Made by a program: the position numbers and the translations under genes. Of a stretch of 64,000 bases of DNA, positions 37,801 to 51,339 are shown one piece after another. The notes beneath the pieces were generated by a model that saw nothing but the letters and a program-made list of their open reading frames with translations, made no database searches and was not told the DNA's origin. The first letter of the stretch is position 1. Each line of letters starts with the position of its first letter. The DNA is taken from positions 26,852 through 90,851 of the forward strand of contig QHBO01000040.1 in the NCBI GenBank assembly GCA_003243965.1, in the 5' to 3' direction. This DNA is from Chloroflexota bacterium. GTDB lineage: Bacteria > Chloroflexota > Limnocylindria > QHBO01.

Positions 37801-38139
37801 AGCCGCCGCCCGCACCGCGCGCAGTGCGTCGTCCTCGTGGAGCATCGGAATGCCGAAGACCGCCATGACGGCATCCCCGATGAACTTCTCCACGGTGCCG
37901 CCGTGCCGCTCCATCACCGCGCGTGCCATGTCGAAGTAGCGGCTCATCACCCCGCGCAGCGATTCGGGATCGAGGCGCTCTCCGAGGGCGGTCGAGCCGC
38001 TCACGTCGGCAAACAGCACCGTGACCGTCTTACGCGCCGCGCGCAACACACCCGGCGCCGCAGCGATGGTCGCCCCGCAGGCGAGGCAGAAGCGGGCGCG
38101 ATCCGGGTTCTCCTCGCCGCAGGTGTGACAGCGGACCAT
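34846..38139 (-). CDS. zinc ribbon - class III nucleotide cyclase - ATPase - TPR regulator
   Basis: A 1097-residue multidomain protein. Residues 1-24 form a zinc ribbon (Cys 4, 7, 18, 21). About 38-185 is a class III cyclase domain with metal-binding Asp45 (LFADVSGSTALGE) and Asp89 (KFIGDAVMAVFG) and the Asn163-x3-Arg167 transition-state pair, so the site looks competent. About 228-480 is a STAND/AAA-type ATPase (LVGREREVALL, Walker A GPPGVGKS at 261-268, Walker B LVLLFDDIQWAEP). About 640-1090 is made of helical TPR-like repeats. It probably integrates protein-protein signals and makes a cyclic nucleotide. This architecture is common in Chloroflexota and actinobacteria. Target unknown. Confidence 0.88.
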   Translation of the reverse strand: MVRCHTCGEENPDRARFCLACGATIAAAPGVLRAARKTVTVLFADVSGSTALGERLDPESLRGVMSRYFDMARAVMERHGGTVEKFIGDAVMAVFGIPMLHEDDALRAVRAAAALRTSVAALGAELLAERGVEFAVRIGVNTGEVVVGAPSPSQTLVTGDAVNVAARLEQAAPPGEILLGPATYRLVRDAVLVEAVPPLWLKGKSEPIPARRLVSVDPTAAGHARRMDAPLVGREREVALLSQALDRAIADEAAYLFTILGPPGVGKSRLVSEFLALQVGRATVHRGRCLPYGDGATYWPLREVIFDAAGIGEESAPEEALASVTELVAAAERARSGSPEEIQQRRDSAASEAGLTGRQSPERPGRVAELLAGAIGLGDRSGAPQEVAWAFRKLIEGLARERPLVLLFDDIQWAEPTFLDLLEHIADWSRSAPILLICLARADLLEERPSWGGGKMNATTILLEPLSEEQSRELVRELLGHAGIGIELTERIAGAAEGNPLFVEELIAMLVDDGLLRRTADGWATSGDVSSLLIPPTVSALLAARLDRLSEPERDLIGRAAVVGKVFEEAAVAELSAADVRPTVQRHLLALVRKELIRPDRSSPDDDVYRFRHLLIRDAAYAALSKELRAELHERFADWLVAAADGSAQYDEIVAYHLEQAYLHRAELNPSHPGAATLRERASAMLADLGRRALGRGDFRSARGLLDRAVAVLADGDARRADLLIMLGEAEYFVGNLGTAERRLGDAMEIAQARADPRGAMRARIQLENVRSMRDAGYHWADFQALLDDAEGIFEASGDTGGLARVWDLRSELALVGCQWEATADACRRAYTYALQSGEEQVAHRAMIGLANAAFHGPSAVADALATVRGVIESDPARLRFRPMLTLLGHLLVMDGRVEEGLERIGQGRAALLELGNRLFHAATAMTTGAALLLADRPEPAIAEMRAAVDELTAMGEKGMLSTLAGQLALALARSGRLPEADALVETSRSSATAGDIASQIVWREAEAVTSATRGRGAEATRLVEEAIEYALRGDDLDQQADAFVVLAEVRAAATDPQGAAEAGRRALELYERKGNRTAAARLRRSMAAQTAKLEPA

Positions 38140-38173
38140 GCGCGCAGTGTACGAGCGCGGTCACGCGCAGCGG

Positions 38174-38958
38174 TCAGTTTCGGCGATCCTCGGCGGCGAT
38201 GGCGTACTGCGGCGCGTGCTGCAGCGTTCCGAGCGGCTCTCCGGCAGCGAGATGGCGAGCCCATTCCACGTCGCGCAGGCGGACGATGCGCGGCGCGACC
38301 CATCCCGCTCCGACCACGGCCCGAAGGAGTGGGCGCGGCGTCCGCGCGGCGGCCAGCGGCAGGCGAGCGACAAGGTGCGGGTCATAGGCGGCGTGGTGTC
38401 CACCATGGTGTCCCCCGTGCTCGCGGCGCCGGCCGCGAAGGCGCTCCGCGAGGAGCGATCGTGCCCGGGCAACGACACCCTGAGCGCTCCACAGCCCTTC
38501 GAGCAGCAGCAGTCGGCCGCCGGGGGCCGCAGCGCGCCAGCTGCGAAGCACCGCCTGCGGATCGAGCGTGGTCCACAGGACATGGCGCTCCACCACCGCG
38601 TCAAAGGGCCCGGCGGGCGGCTCCTCGACCGGACCAACCACGAAGTCGATCTCGAGCCCCCGTTCGGCCGCCTTGTCACGAGCTCGCTCCAGCATCCGCT
38701 CCGAGAGGTCGAGAGCCGTCACCGGATAGCCCAACTCCGCGAGCAGCAGTGCGATCGCACCCGTCCCGGCACCTGCATCCAGGATCCTTGCCGGCGGGGG
38801 CGGCAGGTTGGCCGTCAGCGCCGCGCGCCAGGCGGCGGCTTCGACGGGGTCGGAGAGGGCATGGTTGGGGACCCGGTCGTACACCTCGGCATCGGCATCC
38901 CACCAGCGGCGGATGTCGTCGCGGGTGCGCATCGGCTCCACGGACGGCACCTCCGCGC

Positions 38959-38962
<4 letters not shown>
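38174..38962 (-). CDS. class I SAM-dependent methyltransferase
   Basis: A 262-residue methyltransferase. [21 protein letters not shown] is the helical cap, [21 protein letters not shown] is motif [19 protein letters not shown] the ribose acid, and [13 protein letters not shown] the later strand. A His/Gly run ([13 protein letters not shown], about 186-198) may bind metal. It overlaps the gatB stop (ATGA) as the last gene of that operon, 35 nt from the cyclase gene start. Substrate unknown. Confidence 0.85.
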
Positions 38963-40434
<1,472 letters not shown>

Positions 40435-40440
40435 TCCCCG

Positions 40441-40446
40441 ATTGTA
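40441..40446 (-). promoter_or_regulatory. -10 box, leaderless, gatB
   Basis: TACAAT on the minus strand, 6 nt before the gatB ATG, in the 55-nt gap after the aminotransferase gene. Confidence 0.55.
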
Positions 40447-40489
40447 GGCTCGAGCTGCGGAACGAGCCGCAGGAGGTCTGCGGAGACCG

Positions 40490-41719
40490 TCAGACAGCCG
40501 CTCCCGGCGAGTGCTCGCGCCGCGCCACGAACCGCTCGATGCGGTCCATCGCCTCCACGATCTGCTCGTAGGCCGTCGCGTAGCAGACGCGCACGTGACC
40601 GGCACCCGAAGGCCCGAACGCGGTGCCCGGCACGACGCCGACCCTCTCCTCCTCGAGCAGTCGCTCGGCGAACGCCGTCTCGTCGAGCCCGGTCGAGGTC
40701 ACGTTCGGGAAGCAGTAGAACGCGCCACGCGGCTCGAAGCAGCGGAGGCCGATCTCGTTGAAACGCCGCACGATGTACGTTCGCCGCCGGTCGTACTCGG
40801 CAAGCATCGCCTCCACGAATGGCTCGCCGCTGTCGAGCGCCTCGATGGCCGCAAATTGCGCCTGGGTCGGGGCGCACATGATCGCGTACTGGTGCACCTT
40901 GGCGATTCCCGTCATCAGCTCCGCCGGCGCCGCGGCGTACCCGATCCGCCACCCCGTCATCGCATAGCTCTTGCTGAAGCCGCCGATCAGCACGCTGCGC
41001 TCCCACAGCCCGGGGATGCTGCTGATCGCGGTATGCCGGTGGCCGCCGTAGACCAGCCGGTCATAGATCTCGTCCGCGACAACGAGCAGATCGTGGCGTC
41101 TGGCGAGCTCGCCGATCTCGGTCAACTGCGCGCGGTCGAGGACGGCGCCGGTCGGATTGTTCGGGTAGCCGAGGAAGATCGCCTTGGTGCGCGGCGTGAT
41201 CCGGGGCTCGATCATCTCCGCGGTGAGCTGAAAGTCGGTCGCCTCCGTGGTGGCGATCGCGATCGGGGTGCCGCCCGCCAGCGTGACGCACGGCGCGTAG
41301 CTGACGAACGACGGCTCGTGGTAGATCACCTCGTCGCCCGGGTCGAGGATGGCGCGCAGCGTGATGTCGACCGCCTCCGACGCGCCGACGGTGACGACCA
41401 GCTCCGTGCGGGGCTCGTAGCGGACCGCGTAGCGCGCCTCCAGGTTGGCCGCGATGCGCTCGCGAAGCTCGATCATCCCGCCGTTCGCGGTGTAGTGCGT
41501 TTCTCCCGCCTCCAGGCTCCGGATGGCAGCCCGCGAGAACGGCTCCGGGGTGGTGAAGTCCGGCTCACCGATGGTCAGGCTGATGACGTCCTTCATCTCC
41601 GCGAGCATGTCGAAGAAACGGCGGATCCCCGATGGCGGCATGCGTCGCACGCGCTCAGCGAGGAAGGCCGATGTCGCGCGCGGCGCGGCCGCGGGCCGTA
41701 CCGAAGGCTCGATGCTCAT
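40490..41719 (-). CDS. PLP-dependent aminotransferase, class I/II
   Basis: A 409-residue fold-type I aminotransferase of the aspartate/aromatic group. [13 protein letters not shown], then [50 protein letters not shown], the Asp of [14 protein letters not shown], and the PLP lysine in [16 protein letters not shown] (about residue 246) are all present, as is the C-terminal Arg in GHVRVCYAT. It starts 5 nt after the DUF1684 stop. The substrate pair cannot be read from motifs. A TAGACT box 7 nt before the ATG, overlapping that stop, may add an internal leaderless start. Confidence 0.93.
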   Translation of the reverse strand: MSIEPSVRPAAAPRATSAFLAERVRRMPPSGIRRFFDMLAEMKDVISLTIGEPDFTTPEPFSRAAIRSLEAGETHYTANGGMIELRERIAANLEARYAVRYEPRTELVVTVGASEAVDITLRAILDPGDEVIYHEPSFVSYAPCVTLAGGTPIAIATTEATDFQLTAEMIEPRITPRTKAIFLGYPNNPTGAVLDRAQLTEIGELARRHDLLVVADEIYDRLVYGGHRHTAISSIPGLWERSVLIGGFSKSYAMTGWRIGYAAAPAELMTGIAKVHQYAIMCAPTQAQFAAIEALDSGEPFVEAMLAEYDRRRTYIVRRFNEIGLRCFEPRGAFYCFPNVTSTGLDETAFAERLLEEERVGVVPGTAFGPSGAGHVRVCYATAYEQIVEAMDRIERFVARREHSPGAAV

Positions 41720-41724
41720 CGCGA

Positions 41725-42621
41725 CTAGTCTACGCGCGCCCCACGCTCGAGGTCCGGCGAGCGGTAGAGCTTCTCTCCCGCCTCGACCCGAAGCTCCAGG
41801 CGATTCCCCGGCGGCGGGAGCGGGCAGGTGGCGTGGGGGCTGAAGAGGCACGGCGGGTTGTACGCTCGGTTGAAGTCCACGGTCACCGTCCGCACCCCTT
41901 CGGGTCCCGCGCCATCGGGGACCTCGCTGTAGACGAAGCGGCCGCCCGCGCAGGTCTCGAGGCCGTTGGTCGCGTCGGCGACGACGAGCCACAGCTCGCC
42001 GGCGGGACCGCCGCGCAGCACACGCAACCGATGGCTGCGGCCGACGCGCTCGAAGGCGATCTGTCCCGCCAGGTACTCCTCGACCACCTCGCCGAGCACG
42101 TCGGGCACACCGATGCGCGCGCCATCCGCCGCGGGCTCGAACGTCGCCCGCACCACCCAGCCGGGATCGAAGGGCCAGTGGTCGATCCCGGCGAAGGCGG
42201 TACGGGCAGGGCTGTGCGTGTCCCAGGTGCGCACCCCCAGCCGCCCTCCGCCTGGGCCGCGACGGATGATGCACATGCGCAGCGTGCCGAGCTCGAGCAT
42301 CGTCGGCTCGCCGTCGGGCGCGTCCACGTCGGCCACCAGCGCCAACCCCTCGACGGGCAGTCCCCCATGCGTGAAGCCGCCCGGCGCCGATGTGGCACGC
42401 ACGTCACGCCCACGAACGTGGAGGGTGCCCGCGTGCGGGGGCCCCGCGGGGAGGCGGACACGGTTCCGCGCATCGGTGCCGATGCGGTTGAGTCCCTCGC
42501 CCAGCCAGCTCAGGCCGGCGAGCGTCAGCCAGCCGATGGGTTGACGCAGCGCGGCGTAGCGCCTGGCCCGCCACGCCTCCAGCTCGACGGCCGGGTCAGG
42601 CAGCCCGGGCTGCGCCGTCAC
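41725..42621 (-). CDS. DUF1684 family protein
   Basis: A 298-residue protein of the DUF1684 family, recognised by [18 protein letters not shown] near the start and the C-terminal [28 protein letters not shown]. Function unknown; members are often found with central metabolism genes. GTG 42621 overlaps the gatA stop (GTGA). It is coupled to gatA and followed after 5 nt by the aminotransferase gene. Confidence 0.85.
   Translation of the reverse strand: MTAQPGLPDPAVELEAWRARRYAALRQPIGWLTLAGLSWLGEGLNRIGTDARNRVRLPAGPPHAGTLHVRGRDVRATSAPGGFTHGGLPVEGLALVADVDAPDGEPTMLELGTLRMCIIRRGPGGGRLGVRTWDTHSPARTAFAGIDHWPFDPGWVVRATFEPAADGARIGVPDVLGEVVEEYLAGQIAFERVGRSHRLRVLRGGPAGELWLVVADATNGLETCAGGRFVYSEVPDGAGPEGVRTVTVDFNRAYNPPCLFSPHATCPLPPPGNRLELRVEAGEKLYRSPDLERGARVD
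41727..41732 (-). promoter_or_regulatory. possible internal -10 box before the aminotransferase gene
   Basis: TAGACT on the minus strand, 7 nt before the aminotransferase ATG; it includes the last codons of DUF1684 (GTA GAC TAG), so it may be coincidence. Confidence 0.3.
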
Positions 42622-44117
42622 ACCGACGTCGGGGGACGGAGGTCCGCATATCCGGCGCTCCGCTCGTAGGCATCGGCCACGCGCAGCACCATCGGCTCGT
42701 CGAACGCCTTGCCGATCACCTGCAGGCCGACGGGGAGCCCGTCGGAGAGACCGCACGGGACGCTGATGCCGGGCAGGCCGGCGATGTTGACCGGCAGCGT
42801 GCAGGCGTCGTTGAGGTACATCAGCAGCGGATCATCGACCTTGGCGCCGATCGGGAACGCGACGCTCGGCGAGGTGGGCGCGACCAGCGCGTCGCAATCG
42901 GCGAGCACCGCGTCGAACTCGCGCTTGATGAGCGTCCGCACCTGCTGGGCCTTGACGTAGTACGCATCGTAGTAGCCCGCACTGAGCGCATAAGTGCCGA
43001 GCATGATGCGTCGCTTGACCTCCGCCCCGAAGCCGCGCCCGCGAGTCTCGCGGTAGTTGTCCAGCAGATCCGATGCGCCCGCGCTGAACCCGTAGCGCAC
43101 GCCGTCATAGCGTGCCAGGTTCGCGCTTGCCTCTGCCGGAGCGATGATGTAGTAGGTCGCCAGGCCACGGTCCGTCGACGGCAGGCTGACGTCAACGATC
43201 CGAGCCCCCAGGCTGGCGAGCTGGTCGATCGCTGCACGCACCGAGGCCTCCACGCCGGGCTCCATGCCCGCCACGAAGTACTCACGCGGGACACCCAGGC
43301 GCACGCCGTGCAGATCGCCGGTCAGCGCGGCGCGGTAGTCCGGAACGCGCTCCGCCACGCTCGTCGAGTCGCGCGGATCGTGGCCCGCCAGGGCCCCGAG
43401 CACGGTCGCAGCGTCCTCAACCGAGCGCGTGAGCGGACCGCACTGATCGAGCGAGGAGGCAAAGGCGACCATCCCGTATCGGCTCACGCGGCCGTAGGTC
43501 GGCTTCAGGCCGACGATGCCGCACAGCGCCGCGGGTTGGCGGATGCTCCCGCCCGTGTCCGTGCCGAGGGCGAAGAACGCCTGGCCGGCAGCCACCGCCG
43601 CGCTGGAGCCGCCGCTCGAGCCGCCGGGCACCGTTGCCTCGTCCCACGGGTTGCGCACCGGCCCGAACGCGCTGTTCTCGTTGCTCGAGCCCATGGCGAA
43701 TTCGTCGCAGTTCGTCTTTCCCAACAGGACCGCGCCCGCGTCGCCGAGCCGCTCCTCAGCGGCCGATGCGTACGGTGATCGGTAGCCCTCCAGGATCCTC
43801 GAGCCGGCCGTGGTGGGTAGCCCGCCGGTCGGCGCACCCGCCTCGTCCAGGGCGCGAGTCACGAAGATGTCTTTCAGCGCGTACGGGATCCCGAGCAGCG
43901 GGCGGTCGTCGCCCTCCGCCAGCGCCCGATCGGCATCGCCTGCCGTGGCCATCGCCGCCTCTTCGCCAACGGCGAGGAACGTGTTCAGCCGCCCGGCGTC
44001 CCGTGCGATCCGGTCGAGGCACGCACGCGTCAGCTCGCGGGACGAGAGCTCGCGGCGGCGGAGCGAGACCGCGACCTCCCGTACCGATCGGTCGGCGAGT
44101 GGCAGCGACTCAGCCAC
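42618..44117 (-). CDS. gatA: aspartyl/glutamyl-tRNA(Asn/Gln) amidotransferase subunit A
   Basis: The glutaminase subunit of GatCAB; 499 residues of the amidase signature family. Catalytic Lys in [10 protein letters not shown] (about residue 80), cis-Ser and nucleophile Ser in [16 protein letters not shown] (about 155-170), then [29 protein letters not shown] are intact. It starts 3 nt after the gatC stop and overlaps the DUF1684 start. The length is normal. Confidence 0.97.
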   Translation of the reverse strand: MAESLPLADRSVREVAVSLRRRELSSRELTRACLDRIARDAGRLNTFLAVGEEAAMATAGDADRALAEGDDRPLLGIPYALKDIFVTRALDEAGAPTGGLPTTAGSRILEGYRSPYASAAEERLGDAGAVLLGKTNCDEFAMGSSNENSAFGPVRNPWDEATVPGGSSGGSSAAVAAGQAFFALGTDTGGSIRQPAALCGIVGLKPTYGRVSRYGMVAFASSLDQCGPLTRSVEDAATVLGALAGHDPRDSTSVAERVPDYRAALTGDLHGVRLGVPREYFVAGMEPGVEASVRAAIDQLASLGARIVDVSLPSTDRGLATYYIIAPAEASANLARYDGVRYGFSAGASDLLDNYRETRGRGFGAEVKRRIMLGTYALSAGYYDAYYVKAQQVRTLIKREFDAVLADCDALVAPTSPSVAFPIGAKVDDPLLMYLNDACTLPVNIAGLPGISVPCGLSDGLPVGLQVIGKAFDEPMVLRVADAYERSAGYADLRPPTSV

Positions 44118-44120
44118 CGG

Positions 44121-44414
44121 TCAGCGCCCCTCCTCGAGGATGACCGGCACGCGCAGCAGCGGCCCCTCGCGGAGCGGCGCGTTGGCGAGCGCCAGCTCGC
44201 GGCCCAGGCCGGCGCGCGCCTCATCCTCGCGCATCACATTCTCGAGGCCGATGACCTGTGCCGTCGGCCCGATCTGGCTGGTGTCGACGTCCCGCAGCTG
44301 CGCGACCGCCTCGAGGATCCGCGAGAGCTGGCCCTGCATCAGATCGATTTCATCGGCGCTCAAACCAAGGCGTGCCAGGGCGGCGACGTGCTCGACGTCC
44401 TGACGGCTGATCAT
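44121..44414 (-). CDS. gatC: aspartyl/glutamyl-tRNA(Asn/Gln) amidotransferase subunit C
   Basis: A 97-residue stabilising subunit of GatCAB. MISRQDVEHVAALARLGLSADEIDLMQGQLSRIL matches the family start, and the C-terminal half wraps GatA with the conserved MREDEARAGLG. First gene of gatC-gatA-DUF1684. The ATG lies 6 nt from a TAGCAT box. Confidence 0.95.
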   Translation of the reverse strand: MISRQDVEHVAALARLGLSADEIDLMQGQLSRILEAVAQLRDVDTSQIGPTAQVIGLENVMREDEARAGLGRELALANAPLREGPLLRVPVILEEGR

Positions 44415-44420
44415 TCGCCG

Positions 44421-44426
44421 ATGCTA
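44421..44426 (-). promoter_or_regulatory. -10 box, leaderless, gatCA operon
   Basis: TAGCAT on the minus strand, 6 nt before the gatC ATG, in the short gap to the divergent hydrolase gene. No ribosome site. Confidence 0.55.
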
Positions 44427-44448
44427 GCAGGGCGGTCAGTCTGGCACG

Positions 44449-45315
44449 ATGTGCCCGATGCCTGACCCCGCCGCCGTGGGCTTCGTGGCGATCCCCGGAG
44501 GCCGGATCGAGACCTTTCGGCTGTCCGGCGGGCCTGGAACGCCGCTGCTGGTCATCGGTGGCGTGGAAACGGGCCTGCGACCGCTGGCCGGCACGGAATC
44601 GGTGCTCGTCCGGCGCTGGTCGTCACGCGCCGCGCGACGTCCGGTGGTGGTCGTTGGACGGCCGCTGCCCGATGACCCCGCCGACAGCATTCGGATGCTG
44701 CGGCCTCGCCAGGCGGCCGAGTCCACGGCTGCGGCGCTGGCCGGGATCGGGGTTCCGGGGCCGGTGGCAATCGAAGCCGAGTCCGGCGGCGGCCGGATCG
44801 CCCTGTGGCTCAGCGTCGAGCAACCGCGGCTCGTCAGCCGCCTGGTGCTCGCCTCTGTCGCCTCCGAGACGCCGCTCGACTCGCCGATGGCCGAGCGGAT
44901 GCGCCAATGGATCGCGCTCGCAGAACACGGCCGATGGGGCGAGTTCTTCGCCCAGATGGCGCTCCAGATGAAGCCGGCCGGTGCGACACCCGCCGACGGC
45001 TTCTCGGTTGCCGCGCGCCTCCAGCCGAAACCGGCAACCCCTCAACGGTTCATCGCCGAGCTCCGCGCGACCCTGGATCCAGCGTCGTTCGTGAGCGCGC
45101 GGCTCGGCGAGATCAGGGTGCCGACGCTCCTGCTTGCCGGCGGACAGGACCAGGTCGTGCCGGTGGCGGCAACCCGGCTGGTGGCCGACCGCATTCCGGG
45201 CAGCCGCCTGGCGATCGATCCGGATTGCGGACACACCGTGCGGTCCGCCTTTTCCGACTACGACCGGCTCGTGGAGCGGTTTCTGGCCGAGGGCGATCCT
45301 GGGCCGGCTCCTTGA
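44449..45315 (+). CDS. alpha/beta hydrolase
   Basis: A 288-residue hydrolase. The nucleophile elbow is unusual, EAESGGGRIAL (Ser about 106), the acid is in LLAGGQDQVVP, and the His in DPDCGHTVRS. Its start ETFRLSGGPGTPLLVIGG carries the GGPG type oxyanion stretch. It is divergent from gatC, 34 nt apart; the ATG at 44449 has a nearby GTG alternative. Substrate unknown. Confidence 0.82.
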   Translation: MCPMPDPAAVGFVAIPGGRIETFRLSGGPGTPLLVIGGVETGLRPLAGTESVLVRRWSSRAARRPVVVVGRPLPDDPADSIRMLRPRQAAESTAAALAGIGVPGPVAIEAESGGGRIALWLSVEQPRLVSRLVLASVASETPLDSPMAERMRQWIALAEHGRWGEFFAQMALQMKPAGATPADGFSVAARLQPKPATPQRFIAELRATLDPASFVSARLGEIRVPTLLLAGGQDQVVPVAATRLVADRIPGSRLAIDPDCGHTVRSAFSDYDRLVERFLAEGDPGPAP

Positions 45316-45350
45316 CGAGACGCTCGCCGCCGGCCCGCTGACCGCACGGC

Positions 45351-47964
<2,614 letters not shown>

Positions 47965-47968
<4 letters not shown>

Positions 47969-50511
47969 CCGTCCACCCGTTCGAGCCCGGCATAGGCGGA
48001 GATGAGATGTTTGACCCCTTGGCCGATAAATGCCACCGTCACCTCCTCGTCGCCCTTCACCAGCGCGCTGCTGACCACCATCCCATCGCCGAACCGGCGG
48101 TGCCGGACGCGGTCGCCGGCTCGCCACTGGAGCGATCCCTCGGCTTGGCCGGGTGTGCTCATGCCGGATCCTCGCCCGCCGCCGGATCCTCGCCCGCCCC
48201 CGGCCGGGCCGACGAACGCGCCGCTCCCCAGGTCGAGCTCCTCGCCGGCGGGATAGCTGGTGTCGGCGACGCGCTCACGCTCCCGGTCGAGCCGACCGCC
48301 GATCGGACGCGCGGGCGCCGTGAGATCGGGTAGCGATCGCGGACGCAGCTCCTCACGGAAGGCTCGGGGCGAGCGGTAGCCCGCGTACGAGAGCCAGCCG
48401 CTCTGGTCGTCCGTCCCTCGGGGCTGCGCGCCACGGCGAACGGGCGTCGCTCCACGCTCCGGCGCCAGGAGCTCCTCGGGGAGCTCGGCGAGGAACCGAG
48501 ACGGCTCGCTTGCGGATCCCACTCCCCAGGTGGAGCGATGGTGGGCGTGGACCAGGTACAGGCGGTCCTTGGCGCGCGTCATCCCGACATACGCCAGGCG
48601 TCGCTCCTCTTCCAGCTCGCGCCCGTCCTCCAGGGCGCGCTTGTGCGGCAAGAGGCCCTCTTCCAGCCCGACGATGAACACCACGGGGAACTCTAGTCCC
48701 TTGGCGGCATGCAGGGTGATCAGCGTCACCCGGTCCGGGCGATCGTCGAGCTCGTCCTGGTCGCTGACCAGCGCGACCTCCTCCAAGAAGCGGGCGAGGC
48801 CTTCGGGGGCGGCGATCTCGTCGAACTCCGCGGCATGATTGCGCAGCTCCGTCAGGTTCGCCCAGCGTTCCTCGCCCTCATCGGTCCCGTTGACGATCGC
48901 ATCGTGCAGCCCGCTGCGCTCCAGGGCGGCATCGAAGACCGCCGATGGCGGATCGGTTCGGGCCAGCGCCATCAACCCGCGCATCAGCTCGGCAAACGTG
49001 TGCAGCTGGGCTCGTGCCCGGGGCGTGAGGTTCGGGTTGTGTTCGGCGTGCTCGACCGCGTTCCACAGCGAGACGTTGTGCGACTCGGCCCAGGCGCGCA
49101 GCTCGGCGACGGTCTTTTCCCCGATCCCACGGGCCGGCACGTTGACGATCCGCTCCAGCGCGACGCGGTCGGCGCTGTTGCGCGCCAGCCGGACGTAGGC
49201 CAATCCGTCCTTCACCTCGCGCCGCTCGTAGAACCGCGTGCCGCCCACGAGCTGGTACGGGATCCCGAAGCGCATGAACGCCTCCTCCAGGACCCGACTC
49301 TGGGCGTTGATCCGATAGGCGACCGCGATCTCGCCGTAGCGCATGCTGCCGCCCTCGTCATCGGCGCGGCGCGTGAGCAGGTCTCCGAGGGATCCGCCAC
49401 CCGACCCGCCGACGAGCTTCTCCACCTGACGGGCGACGAACTCGGCCTCTTCGTACTCGTTGTAGGCGTCGAAGAGCACGATCGACGTGCCCGCTCCCTT
49501 ATCGGTCCACAGCTTCTTGTCCTTGCGATCCGGATTGCGGCTGACGACCGCGTGCGCCGCGTCGAGGATGATCTGCGTCGATCGATAGTTCTGCTCGAGC
49601 TTCACCACCTTGGCATCGGGGTAGTCCCGCTCGAAGTCGAGGATGTTGCGCAGGTCGGCACCCCGCCAGGAGTAGATGCTCTGGTCATCGTCGCCGACGA
49701 CCGCCAGATTCCGATGCTTCGCCGCCAGCAGGCCACACAGGAGGTACTGGGCGCGGTTGGTGTCCTGGTACTCGTCGACAAGCAGGAACTGCCAGCGGTT
49801 CTGGTATTTGGCGAGCACCTCGGGATGCTGCTCGAACAGGAAGACGGCCCGCATCAGCAGGTCGTCGAAGTCGACCGCGTCATCCTCGGCCAGCTGCCGC
49901 TGGTAGGCGTCGTACACGCCGGCCGCCGTCTCCTCGTAGAAGTTGGCCGCCTGGCGGCGCGCGACGACGGGCTCGCTGAGCTCATCCTTGCGCTGACCGA
50001 TGTACGCCAGCATCCCGGCCGGGGCGAAGCGCTTCTCGTCGAGGTCGAGGCGTCGGAGGATGCCTTTCACGAGGGCCACCTGGTCAGCGCGGTCGTAGAT
50101 CGTGAACGATCGAGCCAGACCGATGGCGGCGCCATCGCGCCGCAGGATCCGGGCGCAGATCGCGTGGAAGGTGCCGATCGTCGCCTCGCGCGCCGCCTGC
50201 CGACCGATCAGCCCCGCGATCCGATCTCGCATCTCGGTGGCGGCCTTGTTGGTGAACGTGACCGCCACGATCGCCCACGGCTTGACGCCCGCGGCGATCA
50301 GGTACGCGACGCGGTGGGCCAGGACCCGAGTCTTGCCACTGCCCGCCCCGGCAAGGATCAGCAGCGGCCCGCGCAGGTGGGACACTGCCGCGGCCTGCGC
50401 CGAGTTCATCCGCGACAGGATCTCGTCGCCGGAGAGCACGACATGCGGCCGGACGGGAGCGGCGGGCTCAGGTGGCATCAGTGCCGCCGGGGCCAAGGAC
50501 GAGCCGGACAC
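47965..50511 (-). CDS. uvrD: ATP-dependent DNA helicase UvrD/PcrA
   Basis: A superfamily 1A 3'-5' helicase for nucleotide excision and mismatch repair. The 848-residue protein has Walker A GAGSGKT at 55-61, motif Ia FTNKAATEM, motif II LLVDEYQDTN (about 240), motif III GDDDQSIYSWRGA, motif IV QNYRSTQ, and motif VI YVGMTRAKDRLYL. A Gly-rich stretch after about residue 735 is followed by the C-terminal PcrA-like RNA-polymerase-contact domain (WRAGDRVRHRRFGDGMVVS). It starts at GTG 50511, 6 nt after the acyltransferase stop. Confidence 0.96.
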
Positions 50512-50517
50512 GGCGAG

Positions 50518-51339
50518 TCATGGCAGCAACCTCGCCAGACGCCGCTTTGCCGCGCCGGCCACGCGACGCAACCGGCTCAGCGCGTGCCACCGACTCGCCC
50601 GTTGCTCGAGGAAGAGGGGCAGCTTGGAGGTGACTGGCTCGTCGGCGCGCTGCCAGTCGACCCAGTACGGGCCGAAGCCCATGCGCTCCTTGAAGAATCG
50701 CAGGCCCTCGGTGCCCGACGTGTGCCGCTCGTACATCGCGTAGCGCAGCCCCGCGCTGGTCATCAGTTCCCTGATCACACCCGCCACCAGCAGATACATG
50801 ACGCCGGCCTCCATGTGGTCGCCGTGACCGAGAATCGTGTTGAACATGCACATCTCGCCGGACATGTAGACCCACGTGTACGCGACGAGGTGACCGTCCT
50901 TTAGCACTCCATATGTCCCCATCCGGTGCCGTGGACAGGTGTACTCCGGCAGTGGCCCGTAGGGTTCGGGCCTCTTCCGGTAGTGCTCATCCATCGGGCG
51001 GCCCTGGCGCGCCTGCATCGAGGTGTTGATCGCGAAGATGTCGTCGAGATAGTCGTCACGCTCAATCGACGCGAACGTGTACCCGTCTCGCTCGGCGCGC
51101 CGTAGCTTCCGCCGCGCGTACGAGCCGGCCGAACCGGCCAGGTATTCGTCGGGCGTGCCGGGCAGGACGATGATCGAGCAGTCGTGCTGGTATCGACCCC
51201 ACCCGACCCGCCGACTGACCGGCGTCATGAAGTAGTCGAACACGAAGTCCGCGTATTCGGTGCAGTAGCGATCCGGGGAGTCGCCTCGGCCGAGGCTGAT
51301 CGTCAGCCGCGCGATGTCGCGGGGATCTTGCTCAGCCAC
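50518..51339 (-). CDS. GNAT/FemAB-like acyltransferase
   Basis: A 273-residue protein. SYARRKLRRAERDGYTF and the stretches GVLKDGHLVAYTWVYM and LRYAMYERHTSGTEGLRFFKERMGF resemble GNAT-fold acyl- or aminoacyl-transferases of the FemAB type found in cell-surface clusters. It overlaps the upstream deacetylase gene by 37 nt, which makes the two a functional pair. A shorter start cannot be excluded. Acceptor and donor unknown; exopolysaccharide or wall-glycan modification is plausible from the neighbour. Confidence 0.65.
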   Translation of the reverse strand: MAEQDPRDIARLTISLGRGDSPDRYCTEYADFVFDYFMTPVSRRVGWGRYQHDCSIIVLPGTPDEYLAGSAGSYARRKLRRAERDGYTFASIERDDYLDDIFAINTSMQARQGRPMDEHYRKRPEPYGPLPEYTCPRHRMGTYGVLKDGHLVAYTWVYMSGEMCMFNTILGHGDHMEAGVMYLLVAGVIRELMTSAGLRYAMYERHTSGTEGLRFFKERMGFGPYWVDWQRADEPVTSKLPLFLEQRASRWHALSRLRRVAGAAKRRLARLLP

